64,000 nucleotides of DNA, taken from assembly GCA_019459485.1 (NCBI GenBank), contig JAIBEZ010000031.1, forward strand, positions 25,043 through 89,042. Reading direction: 5' to 3'. Each line of letters starts with the position of its first letter. The stretch's first letter is position 1. Below the pieces are notes generated by a model that saw only the letters and a program-made list of their open reading frames with translations, did no database searches and had not been told where the DNA came from. The translations under genes and the position numbers were made by a program. Positions 27,400-34,878 of the stretch are shown piece by piece. Source of the DNA: Prolixibacteraceae bacterium. Lineage in GTDB: Bacteria; Bacteroidota; Bacteroidia; Bacteroidales; Prolixibacteraceae.

Positions 27400-28152
27400 T
27401 TAAGGGTTAAACTTCACGCCTGTTATTTCCTGCAAAAGCTGAAAGGATGTATTGAATTCAGATTTTGCAGTTTCAAATTCGATCTCAGATTTTGATTGCA
27501 TTTCCCTGATTCTTGCTAGTTCCACAATATCAACCTTATTGTTGGTGAATTCTTTTTCGGTCATATTGAGTTGGAGGTTTTGTGATTGGAGATTGTTGTT
27601 GCTGATAAGCAATATCTTGTGCTTCAGTAATAAATCGTTGTATTGGATAATCACGAGTTTACGCAATTCTTCGGATATTTTTTCTTTTTCGTACCGGGTT
27701 TGATCCACCATCTCCTGTCCAATCCTGATTTCGTGTTTCCGGCTGAAAATTTCAGAAATTGGCAATTTTAATGATACCCCTGTTGAATAACGGGTTTGTT
27801 TGTTTGTGCTCAAAACGCTGTTTGCCAAAGGATCTTCGGCATCGGGGTTCAGCAGTATATTTCCAAACATGCCATACTGATACGAGGACTCAATGTTGAT
27901 ATTTTTTATCCACGCAGTTTTCGATATTTTTAATCTTAATTCATTGATATCAATGTTTGCCTGCTGTGATAACAAAATCGGCGAATTTTTGCAGGTTGAA
28001 TCAATGAGCGCTTCCATGCCTGGTATTTTTTTTCTGAAGAGTTCGCTGGCCAGTCCAATATCATTCATATCATCAGTTTGAGCAACTGAAAAAAATGTAA
28101 TTCCGGTAAACAGAATTAAACTGACAATTTTTGAAAGTAGGTTAAGTCTCAT
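27400..28152 (-). CDS. TolC-like outer membrane protein, short form
   Basis: 250 residues with a signal peptide (about 1-24). The mature part resembles one half of an OEP/TolC subunit: helix around IDSTCKNSPILLSQQANIDINEL, beta segment NINIESSYQYGMFGN and GVSLKLPISEIFSRKHEI, then a long helix (about 150-240). TolC proteins have two such repeats and about 420 or more residues, so this protein has a single repeat. No Wza-like polysaccharide export protein is in the operon, so this protein may provide the outer-membrane or periplasmic exit path. That role is inferred from position. It is 5 bp after the phosphoglycosyl transferase. Confidence 0.75.
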   Translation of the reverse strand: MRLNLLSKIVSLILFTGITFFSVAQTDDMNDIGLASELFRKKIPGMEALIDSTCKNSPILLSQQANIDINELRLKISKTAWIKNINIESSYQYGMFGNILLNPDAEDPLANSVLSTNKQTRYSTGVSLKLPISEIFSRKHEIRIGQEMVDQTRYEKEKISEELRKLVIIQYNDLLLKHKILLISNNNLQSQNLQLNMTEKEFTNNKVDIVELARIREMQSKSEIEFETAKSEFNTSFQLLQEITGVKFNP

Positions 28153-28157
28153 CTTTT

Positions 28158-29366
28158 TTATACGTTTTCTTTCTGAAATATTGCCGGTATCGTTCGTAAA
28201 ATAATCCAGATATCCTTCCAGAATGAATAGCTGCTGTTTGCGATTTCCGAATATTTGTTGTCTAAACTTTTGCGTTCTTCAGGCGACATTTTGCTCGATT
28301 TTCCGCGGGCTTCAACCTGCCACAGACCGGTAATTCCAGCCGGGCCGTGAAAACGGTCAATCCAGTCGTCGGTAGTCAGCAATTCAGCTTCGTACATCGG
28401 GAGCGGACGGTTTCCAACAATCGACATGTCGCCTTTAATCACATTGATTAACTGAGGAAGCTCATCAATGCTAAGTTTGCGGATGATTTGACCAACTTTG
28501 GTAATCCGGGGATCATTCTCAAATTTCACAAAGGCAGTATCCTGTTTCTCTTTTCTTGCTTTGATGTGGTCTGATTCCGCAATGTTACTTTCGTCGCCTA
28601 TCAGGGTAGAGCCTTCAATTCGGGTTTGATGTAAGTTCTGATTTCCATACTGATCGGGTTTTTCTGAATTTGAAGGATGTGTTTCTTTCAGGTATTGGTT
28701 CAAATGCGAGAGTTCTTTTAAACGCTGATCTGCATTGGTGTACATCGATCTTAATTTATAAAAATCGAATACTCTGTATCCTGAACCAACCCGTTTTGAG
28801 GTATAATATACTTTCCCTTTTGATTCGATCCTGATCGCGATGACGAAAATAATAAGCAAAGGCGAAATCAACAGCAATCCTAAAGTGGCTGAAACAATAT
28901 CGAATGCCCTTTTGAAGAATGGTGTTTTGTAGGGTTTAAATGCGGGACTTTTTGATATTTCAAACTTATTGGCCAATGGCTTGATCTTCTTCAGAATCAG
29001 AATCCGGCTGATGATTGTTTCTGCTTTGGTTGGTTTGATGTAAACGTCATCAATTTTTTTCTCAATGGCTTTTGCGATTGTTTCCTGATTTTTTTCATCG
29101 ACAAGCAAAATGAACGGAATACTTTTTTTAGTGTCAAATTGTTCTATCCAAAAATCATAGAACCCAAATCCATTGCTGCCGGGAAGTGTTTTTTCGCAGA
29201 TGACCGCATCGGGCATTCCATTTTCAGCTATCCACTTGCTTGCCGAAAACGGATTGTCAGCCGAACTGATTTCAGCCTGAATATTTTCGAATCCAACAGT
29301 TGAATTAAATTCAGGATCGGCACCGATGTGCAGAATTTTCAATTTGTTCTGAATGTTGGTTTCCAC
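28158..29366 (-). CDS. Pseudo-receiver / phosphoglycosyl transferase fusion (initiating sugar transferase)
   Basis: 402 residues. The C-terminal 250 residues are a polyprenyl-phosphate sugar-1-phosphate transferase: membrane helix about 156-180, KRVGSGYRVFDFYKLRSM (191-208), the catalytic Asp-Glu pair in LSIDELPQLINVIKGD (D301, E302), SIVGNRP and GITGLWQVEARG. It should start repeat-unit assembly on undecaprenyl phosphate. Residues about 8-130 fold like a receiver: ILHIGADPE, PDAVICEKTLPGSNGF, IPFILLVDE, DDVYIKP. The phospho-acceptor Asp position is Glu58 and the switch Thr/Ser is Val89, while Lys111 remains. This replaces the four-helix N-terminus of WbaP/WcaJ. It is the first structural gene of the operon, 12 bp after a stand-alone receiver gene. 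Confidence 0.9.
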   Translation of the reverse strand: METNIQNKLKILHIGADPEFNSTVGFENIQAEISSADNPFSASKWIAENGMPDAVICEKTLPGSNGFGFYDFWIEQFDTKKSIPFILLVDEKNQETIAKAIEKKIDDVYIKPTKAETIISRILILKKIKPLANKFEISKSPAFKPYKTPFFKRAFDIVSATLGLLLISPLLIIFVIAIRIESKGKVYYTSKRVGSGYRVFDFYKLRSMYTNADQRLKELSHLNQYLKETHPSNSEKPDQYGNQNLHQTRIEGSTLIGDESNIAESDHIKARKEKQDTAFVKFENDPRITKVGQIIRKLSIDELPQLINVIKGDMSIVGNRPLPMYEAELLTTDDWIDRFHGPAGITGLWQVEARGKSSKMSPEERKSLDNKYSEIANSSYSFWKDIWIILRTIPAIFQKENV

Positions 29367-29378
29367 AAATACAAGTTA

Positions 29379-29744
29379 TTATCGACGTAAAATTTTCTCG
29401 ATGCGAATTAACAGCTCTTCAGGATTAAAGGGCTTGATCACATAGTCTTCGGCGCCAAGTTTTAGGCACTGAACCCGGTCGGCGCTGCTGTCTTTACTGC
29501 TTAATACTATAATCGGAATGTCTCTGAAGTAACCACTTTCTTTCATTCTCCTGATTAATTCAGCCCCATCCATATTGGGCATTTGTAAATCAGTAATTAC
29601 CAAATCGGGCATGTTTCCCTGCTGAAGCCAGGTTAGAGCTTCCACACCATCTTCTCTTGTTTCAACAATGTATTGCTTGTTCAGAAACTGAACCAGCAGG
29701 TTGCTTATGGATGTTTTGTCATCTACGATCAGTATCTTCTTCAT
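29379..29744 (-). CDS. Single-domain response regulator (CheY-like)
   Basis: 121 residues, all receiver: acidic pair in ILIVDDK, phospho-acceptor Asp52 in LVITDLQMPNMDG, switch Ser in IIVLSSKD, Lys near 105 in YVIKPF. No output domain, so it must act by protein contact or phosphorelay. It is only 12 bp upstream of the pseudo-receiver-transferase gene, so it is probably the first gene of the polysaccharide transcript and may control it. The upstream kinase (29810-30940) is a likely partner. A CAAAAATA sequence at 29790-29797 reads as a TAnnTTTG -7 box on the minus strand, but no clear -33 element was found. Confidence 0.93.
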   Translation of the reverse strand: MKKILIVDDKTSISNLLVQFLNKQYIVETREDGVEALTWLQQGNMPDLVITDLQMPNMDGAELIRRMKESGYFRDIPIIVLSSKDSSADRVQCLKLGAEDYVIKPFNPEELLIRIEKILRR

Positions 29745-29809
29745 ACTAACATATAATTAACGATCAAAATTTTTAAGTGACCGATTTCACAAAAATACCG
29801 ATTTTATCT

Positions 29810-30940
29810 CTAATTACCGCCGGACGGTAATTCAATCGTAAATGAACTGCCTTTCCCTTGTTTGCTCTCAACAAATAAGCGTCCATGGTTACTTTTAACG
29901 AAGTTTTGGCATAAAATAAGCCCTAATCCGCTTCCGGATTCTTTATTGGTTCCATAGGTGGTCAGGTGTTGTTTTTCATCAAATATTTTCAACTGGTTTT
30001 CTGCCGAAATGCCGACGCCATTATCAGACACGATAATATTTACCATCTCGTTGGTCGATGTGGAACTTACCCTTACAATTCCTCCTTCGGGTGTGAATTT
30101 GATCGCATTTGACAATAGATTTCGAATGACTGTTTTTAGCATATTTAAATCGGCATGTACTACAATGTCATCTCCGATGGTTTGTTCGAAATGTACCTTT
30201 TTTTGAAAAAAACTACCCTTGTGTAATAAATAAACACTGTTAATTAACTCGCTGACTTTGATGTCTTCGGGCACAACTGCAAGATTTCCACTTTGTGATT
30301 TGGCCCATCCGAGCAGATTCTCCAACAGACCGAAAACTTCATCTGTCGTTTGTGCAAGCGTATCAATCGTAGCACGGAAATCTTCAATTTTATATTGCTT
30401 ACCGAGATCGCTTTTCAGAAAGTCAAGTGTCATTTTAATGCTGCCAACAGGCGAGCGTAAATCATGTCCGATCACAGAGAACATTTTATCTTTAATCGAA
30501 TTGAGGCCGATCAGGTGATTGGTAGTTTCCTGTAATTCGTCCCTGGTAAATTTTAATTCCAAATGTGTTTTTATCCGACTTGTTAATTCTTCTTTATTGA
30601 ACGGTTTGGTAATATAATCTACACCTCCAACTTCAAAGCCTTTTACGATGTTGACCTTTTCGCTCATGGCGGTTAAAAAGATCACCGGTATGTTTTTGTT
30701 TTCAGGTTTTGATTTGATGATTTCGCAGGCTTCAAATCCATCCATTCCGGGCATCATTACGTCTAAAAGTACCAAATCAGGGCGAGCCCTTTCAACAAGA
30801 TCAATTGCACTGTTGCCATTGACAGCGATGATGATTTTATATTTTAACTCGCGCAGAATTAAAGCAATAATTTGTACGTTCTTCGGATTATCATCTACGA
30901 CAAGTACTGTCGGATTATTGTTTATAACATCTGCTTTCAT
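29810..30940 (-). CDS. Receiver-histidine kinase (REC-HisKA-HATPase)
   Basis: 376 residues from the ATG giving MKADVINNNP; a longer frame starts five codons earlier. The N-terminal receiver has VVDDNPKN and Asp60 in LVLLDVMMPGMDGFE and Lys in YITKPF. A short linker leads to HisKA with His159 (MFSVIGHDLRSPVGS) and HATPase with VIRNLLSNAIKFT, DNGVGI and SGSGLGLIL. The layout, receiver first, resembles bacterial kinases controlled by phosphorylation of their own N-terminal domain. It lies 65 bp before the response regulator and the polysaccharide operon and is divergent from the hybrid kinase at 31272. There is no membrane segment. Confidence 0.92.
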   Translation of the reverse strand: MKADVINNNPTVLVVDDNPKNVQIIALILRELKYKIIIAVNGNSAIDLVERARPDLVLLDVMMPGMDGFEACEIIKSKPENKNIPVIFLTAMSEKVNIVKGFEVGGVDYITKPFNKEELTSRIKTHLELKFTRDELQETTNHLIGLNSIKDKMFSVIGHDLRSPVGSIKMTLDFLKSDLGKQYKIEDFRATIDTLAQTTDEVFGLLENLLGWAKSQSGNLAVVPEDIKVSELINSVYLLHKGSFFQKKVHFEQTIGDDIVVHADLNMLKTVIRNLLSNAIKFTPEGGIVRVSSTSTNEMVNIIVSDNGVGISAENQLKIFDEKQHLTTYGTNKESGSGLGLILCQNFVKSNHGRLFVESKQGKGSSFTIELPSGGN

Positions 30941-31271
30941 AAATGTAAAATGCAAATTGAATCAACTGATTATTTTCCTGTTATCAACCTTAGCTTTAGT
31001 TTTTGCCAGTCAATTCCTGTCTTTCTTTTCAGTAGCAGTATGTGTCTGTAAAGGCGCAAAAGTAAGAAGAATCTCTTTTCAAAAGTTATATGTTTCCGGC
31101 AAAAGATTACATGTTTCACACATCTCGACGCACTATTCAACAAGTACGATATGATCCGATGAAGGTTTTAATCATATCCGTATTTGATTGAAATATATTA
31201 CTATACCTTTGGTCTTTTATGTCACAACGAAGACACCGGTCGCCTGGAAGTTCTCACTAGAAAAAAGACAC
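30941..31271. other. Divergent intergenic region between two hybrid kinases
   Basis: About 330 bp, AT-rich, separating divergently read kinase genes. A good promoter for the plus-strand gene is at 31184-31211 and is listed separately. For the minus-strand gene I found no convincing -7 box. No RNA gene, repeat or additional coding frame was recognised here. Confidence 0.6.
31184..31211 (+). promoter_or_regulatory. Bacteroidota-type promoter for the hybrid kinase
   Basis: TTG at 31184-31186, a 17-bp spacer, then TACCTTTG at 31204-31211, a full match to the TAnnTTTG -7 consensus of this phylum (TTG-N17-23 in Flavobacterium). Transcription would start near 31218, about 54 bases before the ATG at 31272. 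This lies downstream of the in-frame ATG at 31188, which argues against that earlier start. Confidence 0.6.
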
Positions 31272-34229
31272 ATGGACAAGGATATTGAATTGCTAAAAAG
31301 CAAGTTAGAGTATGAAAGATTGGCCAGAATACAGGCTGAGAAATTTCTTGAAGAGAAATCACTCGAACTATATCAATCAAATCAAAAGCTTGAGGAACTG
31401 AATCTGGATCTTGAAAATTTGATTCAGGAAAAAAAACAGAAGCTGGAAGCTGCCGAAAACGAATACAAGATATCTGACCTGAAACTGGCTCTGTTGGAAT
31501 TGGAGAAAAGCGAGCGGCGTTACCGTGAATTGACAGAATTTCTGCCTGAATTGATATGCGAAATTGACAACGCCGGGAAATTGATTTACGTCAATCAATT
31601 CGCACTTGATAAATTTGGATATACCAATGAAGAAGTATGGAATGGTTCTTTCAATTTTCTGGATATTTTCGACCCGGCAGACCAGCCTCAGATTGTTGCC
31701 AATGTGAAAAATCTGCTTCAGAATGGAGGTCAACTTTCCAATGAATACAATGCTGTCAAAAAGAATGGTGAACATTTCCCTGTCATTGTTTATTCAGCGC
31801 CAATTTATAAACAGGACACAATTGCCGGAATTCGGGGCGTAATGGTCGATATCACCGACAGGAAAAATGATGAACTTGAAATCGCCAGAAATCTTCGTCA
31901 GCAGGAAATACTCTCAAACATCTCGCAGAACTATAATTCAACGCTGGATTTTGAGGAAAAAACATCTGAAGCCCTTCGAATCATTGGTGAACATACAAAG
32001 GTTAGCCGGGTATATATTTTTAAAGATAGTGATGACGGATTGTTAACCAGCAATACTTATGAGTGGTGTAATACTGGCATTGAACGGCAAATAGCCAAAT
32101 TACAGGATATCCCGTACAGCCTGATTCCATCATGGAAACCGATATTGCTCGGGAAAGGAATTATTTATTCTGAGAATATTTCGGAGTTGCCGCAGGATCT
32201 AAGAGACATGCTTGAGCCACAGGGAATTAAGTCAATTATTGTTCTTCCTTTGTTTCTCGATGGTCGTTTTTTTGGATTCATAGGCATTGACGAATGCACA
32301 AAAAACAGGGAATGGTCAAAGTCAGAGATAGAACTATTGCGCACAATTTCCAATATCCTGTCAAATGCTTTCCTCCGAAACATTATTAACATTGAATTGA
32401 TTAATAGTGTAAATGAAAATAAGGGTATCATCGATTCAATTCCCGATCAGATCATTCGAATTTCTGATTCCGGAAAAATATTGTCTTCATTTAAGCCCAA
32501 GGAAAAAGGCTTGTTTGGGAAATTTATCTTTGGCGAAAATGATCGCATCGATAATTTGCTGAATGAAGAACTCAGCGTTTCATTCATGTCGGCCATTAAA
32601 GAATGCCTTGCCGATGGCACCTTTAAATTTGATTTTACTTTCCTTAACTGGGAAAATCTGGAATATTATGAAGCCCGTCTGGTAAAGCTGAAGGAGAATG
32701 AGGTTTTGGTCATCATTCGCGATGTGACCGATTCGAAAGAAAAAGAAAAGGAACTGCAATTCGCCAAAGTTAAAGCTGAAGAGGCTTCGCGGTCGAAGTC
32801 TGAATTTCTTGCGAATATTTCTCACGAAATACGGACACCAATGAATGCCATTCTGGGTTTTAGCGAATGGCTTTTCGAAAATGTGGCCGATTCGCAACAC
32901 AAAAGTTACCTGCATACAATTTTAACAAGCGGGCGCAATTTACTGGCTTTAATCAACGATATTCTCGATTTATCGAAGATTGAATCAGGAAAAATGAATA
33001 TTGAATTGGAACCGATGCAATGCAATGTTGTAATTCAGGAAATCAGTCAGGTATTACAGCAAAAAATAGAAGCAAAAAATCTGGCATTTAACATCTACAT
33101 CGATCCTTCGGTGCCAGAGTATATTTACATGGATGAAATCCGCTTCTATCAGATCTTGTTCAATATTGTTGGCAATGCAATTAAATTTACACCAAAAGGA
33201 TATATTAATGTCTCGGTGTATGCCACCAAAACAATTTCAAACAATCTGATCAATCTGATTATTAATGTTGAAGATACCGGTATTGGAATTAAGGAGGATC
33301 AGCAAGAGAAAATTTTCACCGCCTTTACACAGCAAAGCGGACAAAGCAACAGGTACTATGAGGGAACCGGATTAGGTTTGGCCATTGTTTGCGGATTATT
33401 GAAGAAACTGAATGGTGAGATCAAGATTAAAAGTAAGGTTGGAAAAGGTTCAACTTTTACAATCACAATAAAAGACGTCAAGGTTGCCGAGATTACTGAA
33501 AAGACAATTACGGCAAACGAAAGTAAGTACAATCTCATTCTTGAACCCTGCACAATATTGATTGTTGATGACGTCGATTTTAACATTCAGGTATTGAAAC
33601 GTATCATTGGTTTTGAAAATGTCACTTATCTGGAAGCAAAAAGTGGGGAACATGCACTTGAAATTCTCCATTCCGAAAATCCGGACATTATTTTTATGGA
33701 TATCCGCATGCCCGGAATTAATGGATATGATGTGACAGAAATAATAAAGAACAACGAAAATCATAAAAAAATACCGGTAATTGCATTTACTGCTTCTACC
33801 ATGAGTGATGAAAAGGATCGCATTGAGAATATTTTTGACTCATTTCTTCAGAAACCGGTATTTAAAAAGGATGTGATGAATGTTCTAAAGCGGTTTCTTC
33901 CGTATAAATACAAAATGCCTGAAAAGATCGAATCAGATGAAGTACACAAGGCAATATCGCCCGAGTGTTTGGCAAATTTGCCTGATGTAATTCAAACTCT
34001 TGAAAATGAATTTCTAACTGAATGGGATTCAATAAAAAATGACCTGATAATTTTTGATATTGAAGATTTCAACAGTCGGTTGTTAGAATATGCCTCAAAT
34101 AATTCATGTGGGTTTTTAGACACCTATTGCCGGGAATTAAATCAGGGGTTACTGACTTTCGATATTGAATTGATAGAAAAGAAACTCTCTGAATTTCCGG
34201 GATTGATCTCAAAATTGAAATCATTGTAA
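31272..34229 (+). CDS. Hybrid sensor kinase (coiled coil-PAS-GAF-PAS-like-HisKA-HATPase-REC)
   Basis: 985 residues from MDKDIELLKS. The earlier in-frame ATG at 31188 would lie inside the predicted promoter and gives a poor N-terminus. Domains: coiled coil (1-85), PAS (about 85-198), GAF (about 215-370), a weaker PAS-like segment (about 385-490), HisKA with His518 (FLANISHEIRTPMN), HATPase with NIVGNAIKFT, DTGIGI and GTGLGLAI (698-704), receiver with ILIVDDVDFN and Asp810 in IIFMDIRMPGINGYD and Lys in FLQKPV. The last 100 residues are helical and sit where an HPt domain would be, but no clear HPt His motif is seen. Cytoplasmic. A phosphorelay to a separate HPt or regulator is expected. Confidence 0.92.
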   Translation: MDKDIELLKSKLEYERLARIQAEKFLEEKSLELYQSNQKLEELNLDLENLIQEKKQKLEAAENEYKISDLKLALLELEKSERRYRELTEFLPELICEIDNAGKLIYVNQFALDKFGYTNEEVWNGSFNFLDIFDPADQPQIVANVKNLLQNGGQLSNEYNAVKKNGEHFPVIVYSAPIYKQDTIAGIRGVMVDITDRKNDELEIARNLRQQEILSNISQNYNSTLDFEEKTSEALRIIGEHTKVSRVYIFKDSDDGLLTSNTYEWCNTGIERQIAKLQDIPYSLIPSWKPILLGKGIIYSENISELPQDLRDMLEPQGIKSIIVLPLFLDGRFFGFIGIDECTKNREWSKSEIELLRTISNILSNAFLRNIINIELINSVNENKGIIDSIPDQIIRISDSGKILSSFKPKEKGLFGKFIFGENDRIDNLLNEELSVSFMSAIKECLADGTFKFDFTFLNWENLEYYEARLVKLKENEVLVIIRDVTDSKEKEKELQFAKVKAEEASRSKSEFLANISHEIRTPMNAILGFSEWLFENVADSQHKSYLHTILTSGRNLLALINDILDLSKIESGKMNIELEPMQCNVVIQEISQVLQQKIEAKNLAFNIYIDPSVPEYIYMDEIRFYQILFNIVGNAIKFTPKGYINVSVYATKTISNNLINLIINVEDTGIGIKEDQQEKIFTAFTQQSGQSNRYYEGTGLGLAIVCGLLKKLNGEIKIKSKVGKGSTFTITIKDVKVAEITEKTITANESKYNLILEPCTILIVDDVDFNIQVLKRIIGFENVTYLEAKSGEHALEILHSENPDIIFMDIRMPGINGYDVTEIIKNNENHKKIPVIAFTASTMSDEKDRIENIFDSFLQKPVFKKDVMNVLKRFLPYKYKMPEKIESDEVHKAISPECLANLPDVIQTLENEFLTEWDSIKNDLIIFDIEDFNSRLLEYASNNSCGFLDTYCRELNQGLLTFDIELIEKKLSEFPGLISKLKSL

Positions 34230-34330
34230 TAAAAAATCGGGACTGATTTGCAAAATTGGATTTTGCAGGTCGGCCGGTTTTGATATCGGTGCTGAACGTT
34301 CGGTTTCATCCCAATAAATACCACTGAGCG

Positions 34331-34708
34331 CTATACTTCCAGAGTTCTGATTTTTTCTTTCAGCATTATAAAATCCACCGGTTTGGTCAGGAAATCATCT
34401 GCGCCCAGTTCCATAGCCCGTTTGTAGTTTTCGGAATCTCCGTACGCTGTTATCATCATAAACACTGGTGGGGGAGTGCAAATTTTTTGTTTAATCCTGC
34501 CGAGTAATTCCAAACCGCTCATTCCCGGCATATTAATATCCGACAAAATTAATATCCCCTGGTGCTTGAATCTCTCCATGCATACCAGGGCTTCTTCGCC
34601 GGAGAAGGCAAAAGCAAATTCCATCACCTTATCCCTGATTTCTTTACGAAACCGTTGTTCAAACAATGTTTGAATGTCTCTTTCGTCGTCAACAACTAAG
34701 ATTTTCAT
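34331..34708 (-). CDS. Single-domain response regulator
   Basis: 125 residues, receiver only: ILVVDDERD, Asp57 in LILSDINMPGMSGLE, a Thr in MMITAYGDSEN, Lys in FLTKPVDF. It is close in sequence to the receiver of the PP2C phosphatase at 41166 (both have F..RFR..IR.K...F.FAF.G.EAL and SDINMPGM), so the two may share an upstream kinase. The kinase gene at 34879-36270 is upstream on the same strand, with a dispersed repeat between them. It has no DNA-binding domain. Confidence 0.92.
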   Translation of the reverse strand: MKILVVDDERDIQTLFEQRFRKEIRDKVMEFAFAFSGEEALVCMERFKHQGILILSDINMPGMSGLELLGRIKQKICTPPPVFMMITAYGDSENYKRAMELGADDFLTKPVDFIMLKEKIRTLEV

Positions 34709-34740
34709 CTGAATGTTTTTTTATATATGAATATTCATAA

Positions 34741-34878
34741 TTATTACCCAATGTCATAAAAGTCATTCGATTGTCATTTGGTAGTCACTAAGTTGCCAGG
34801 AATTGACAATCGAATGACAACTAATGACCACAATTGACTGACACAAAATGTAAAAATAGGTATGTAAACGGTCAATCA
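34741..34878. repeat. Dispersed structured repeat, copy 1
   Basis: The region has an exact 15-bp inverted repeat, GTCATTCGATTGTCA at 34762-34776 against 34804-34818, around the shared core TTTGGTAGTCACTAAGTTGCC. GTCA/TGAC units recur every 9-11 bp on both sides. Related copies lie at 47730-47869 and 63770-63889; each keeps ATTGTCATT and AATGACAA arms separated by 34 bases. The right end (ATAGGTATG...ACGGTCAATCAT) is shared with copy 2 and runs up to the stop of the kinase gene. It lies downstream of that kinase and upstream of the receiver gene. Confidence 0.85.

Noticed and set aside
34249..34267. Hairpin TGCAAAAT-TGG-ATTTTGCA between convergent genes as a terminator
   Set aside because: The stem is perfect but AT-rich and short, with no T run after it on either strand; support is insufficient.
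34741..34878. CRISPR array or tandem repeat
   Set aside because: GTCA units recur every 9-11 bp but with no constant repeat/spacer structure, no cas genes, and the unit is an inverted repeat present at three distant sites.
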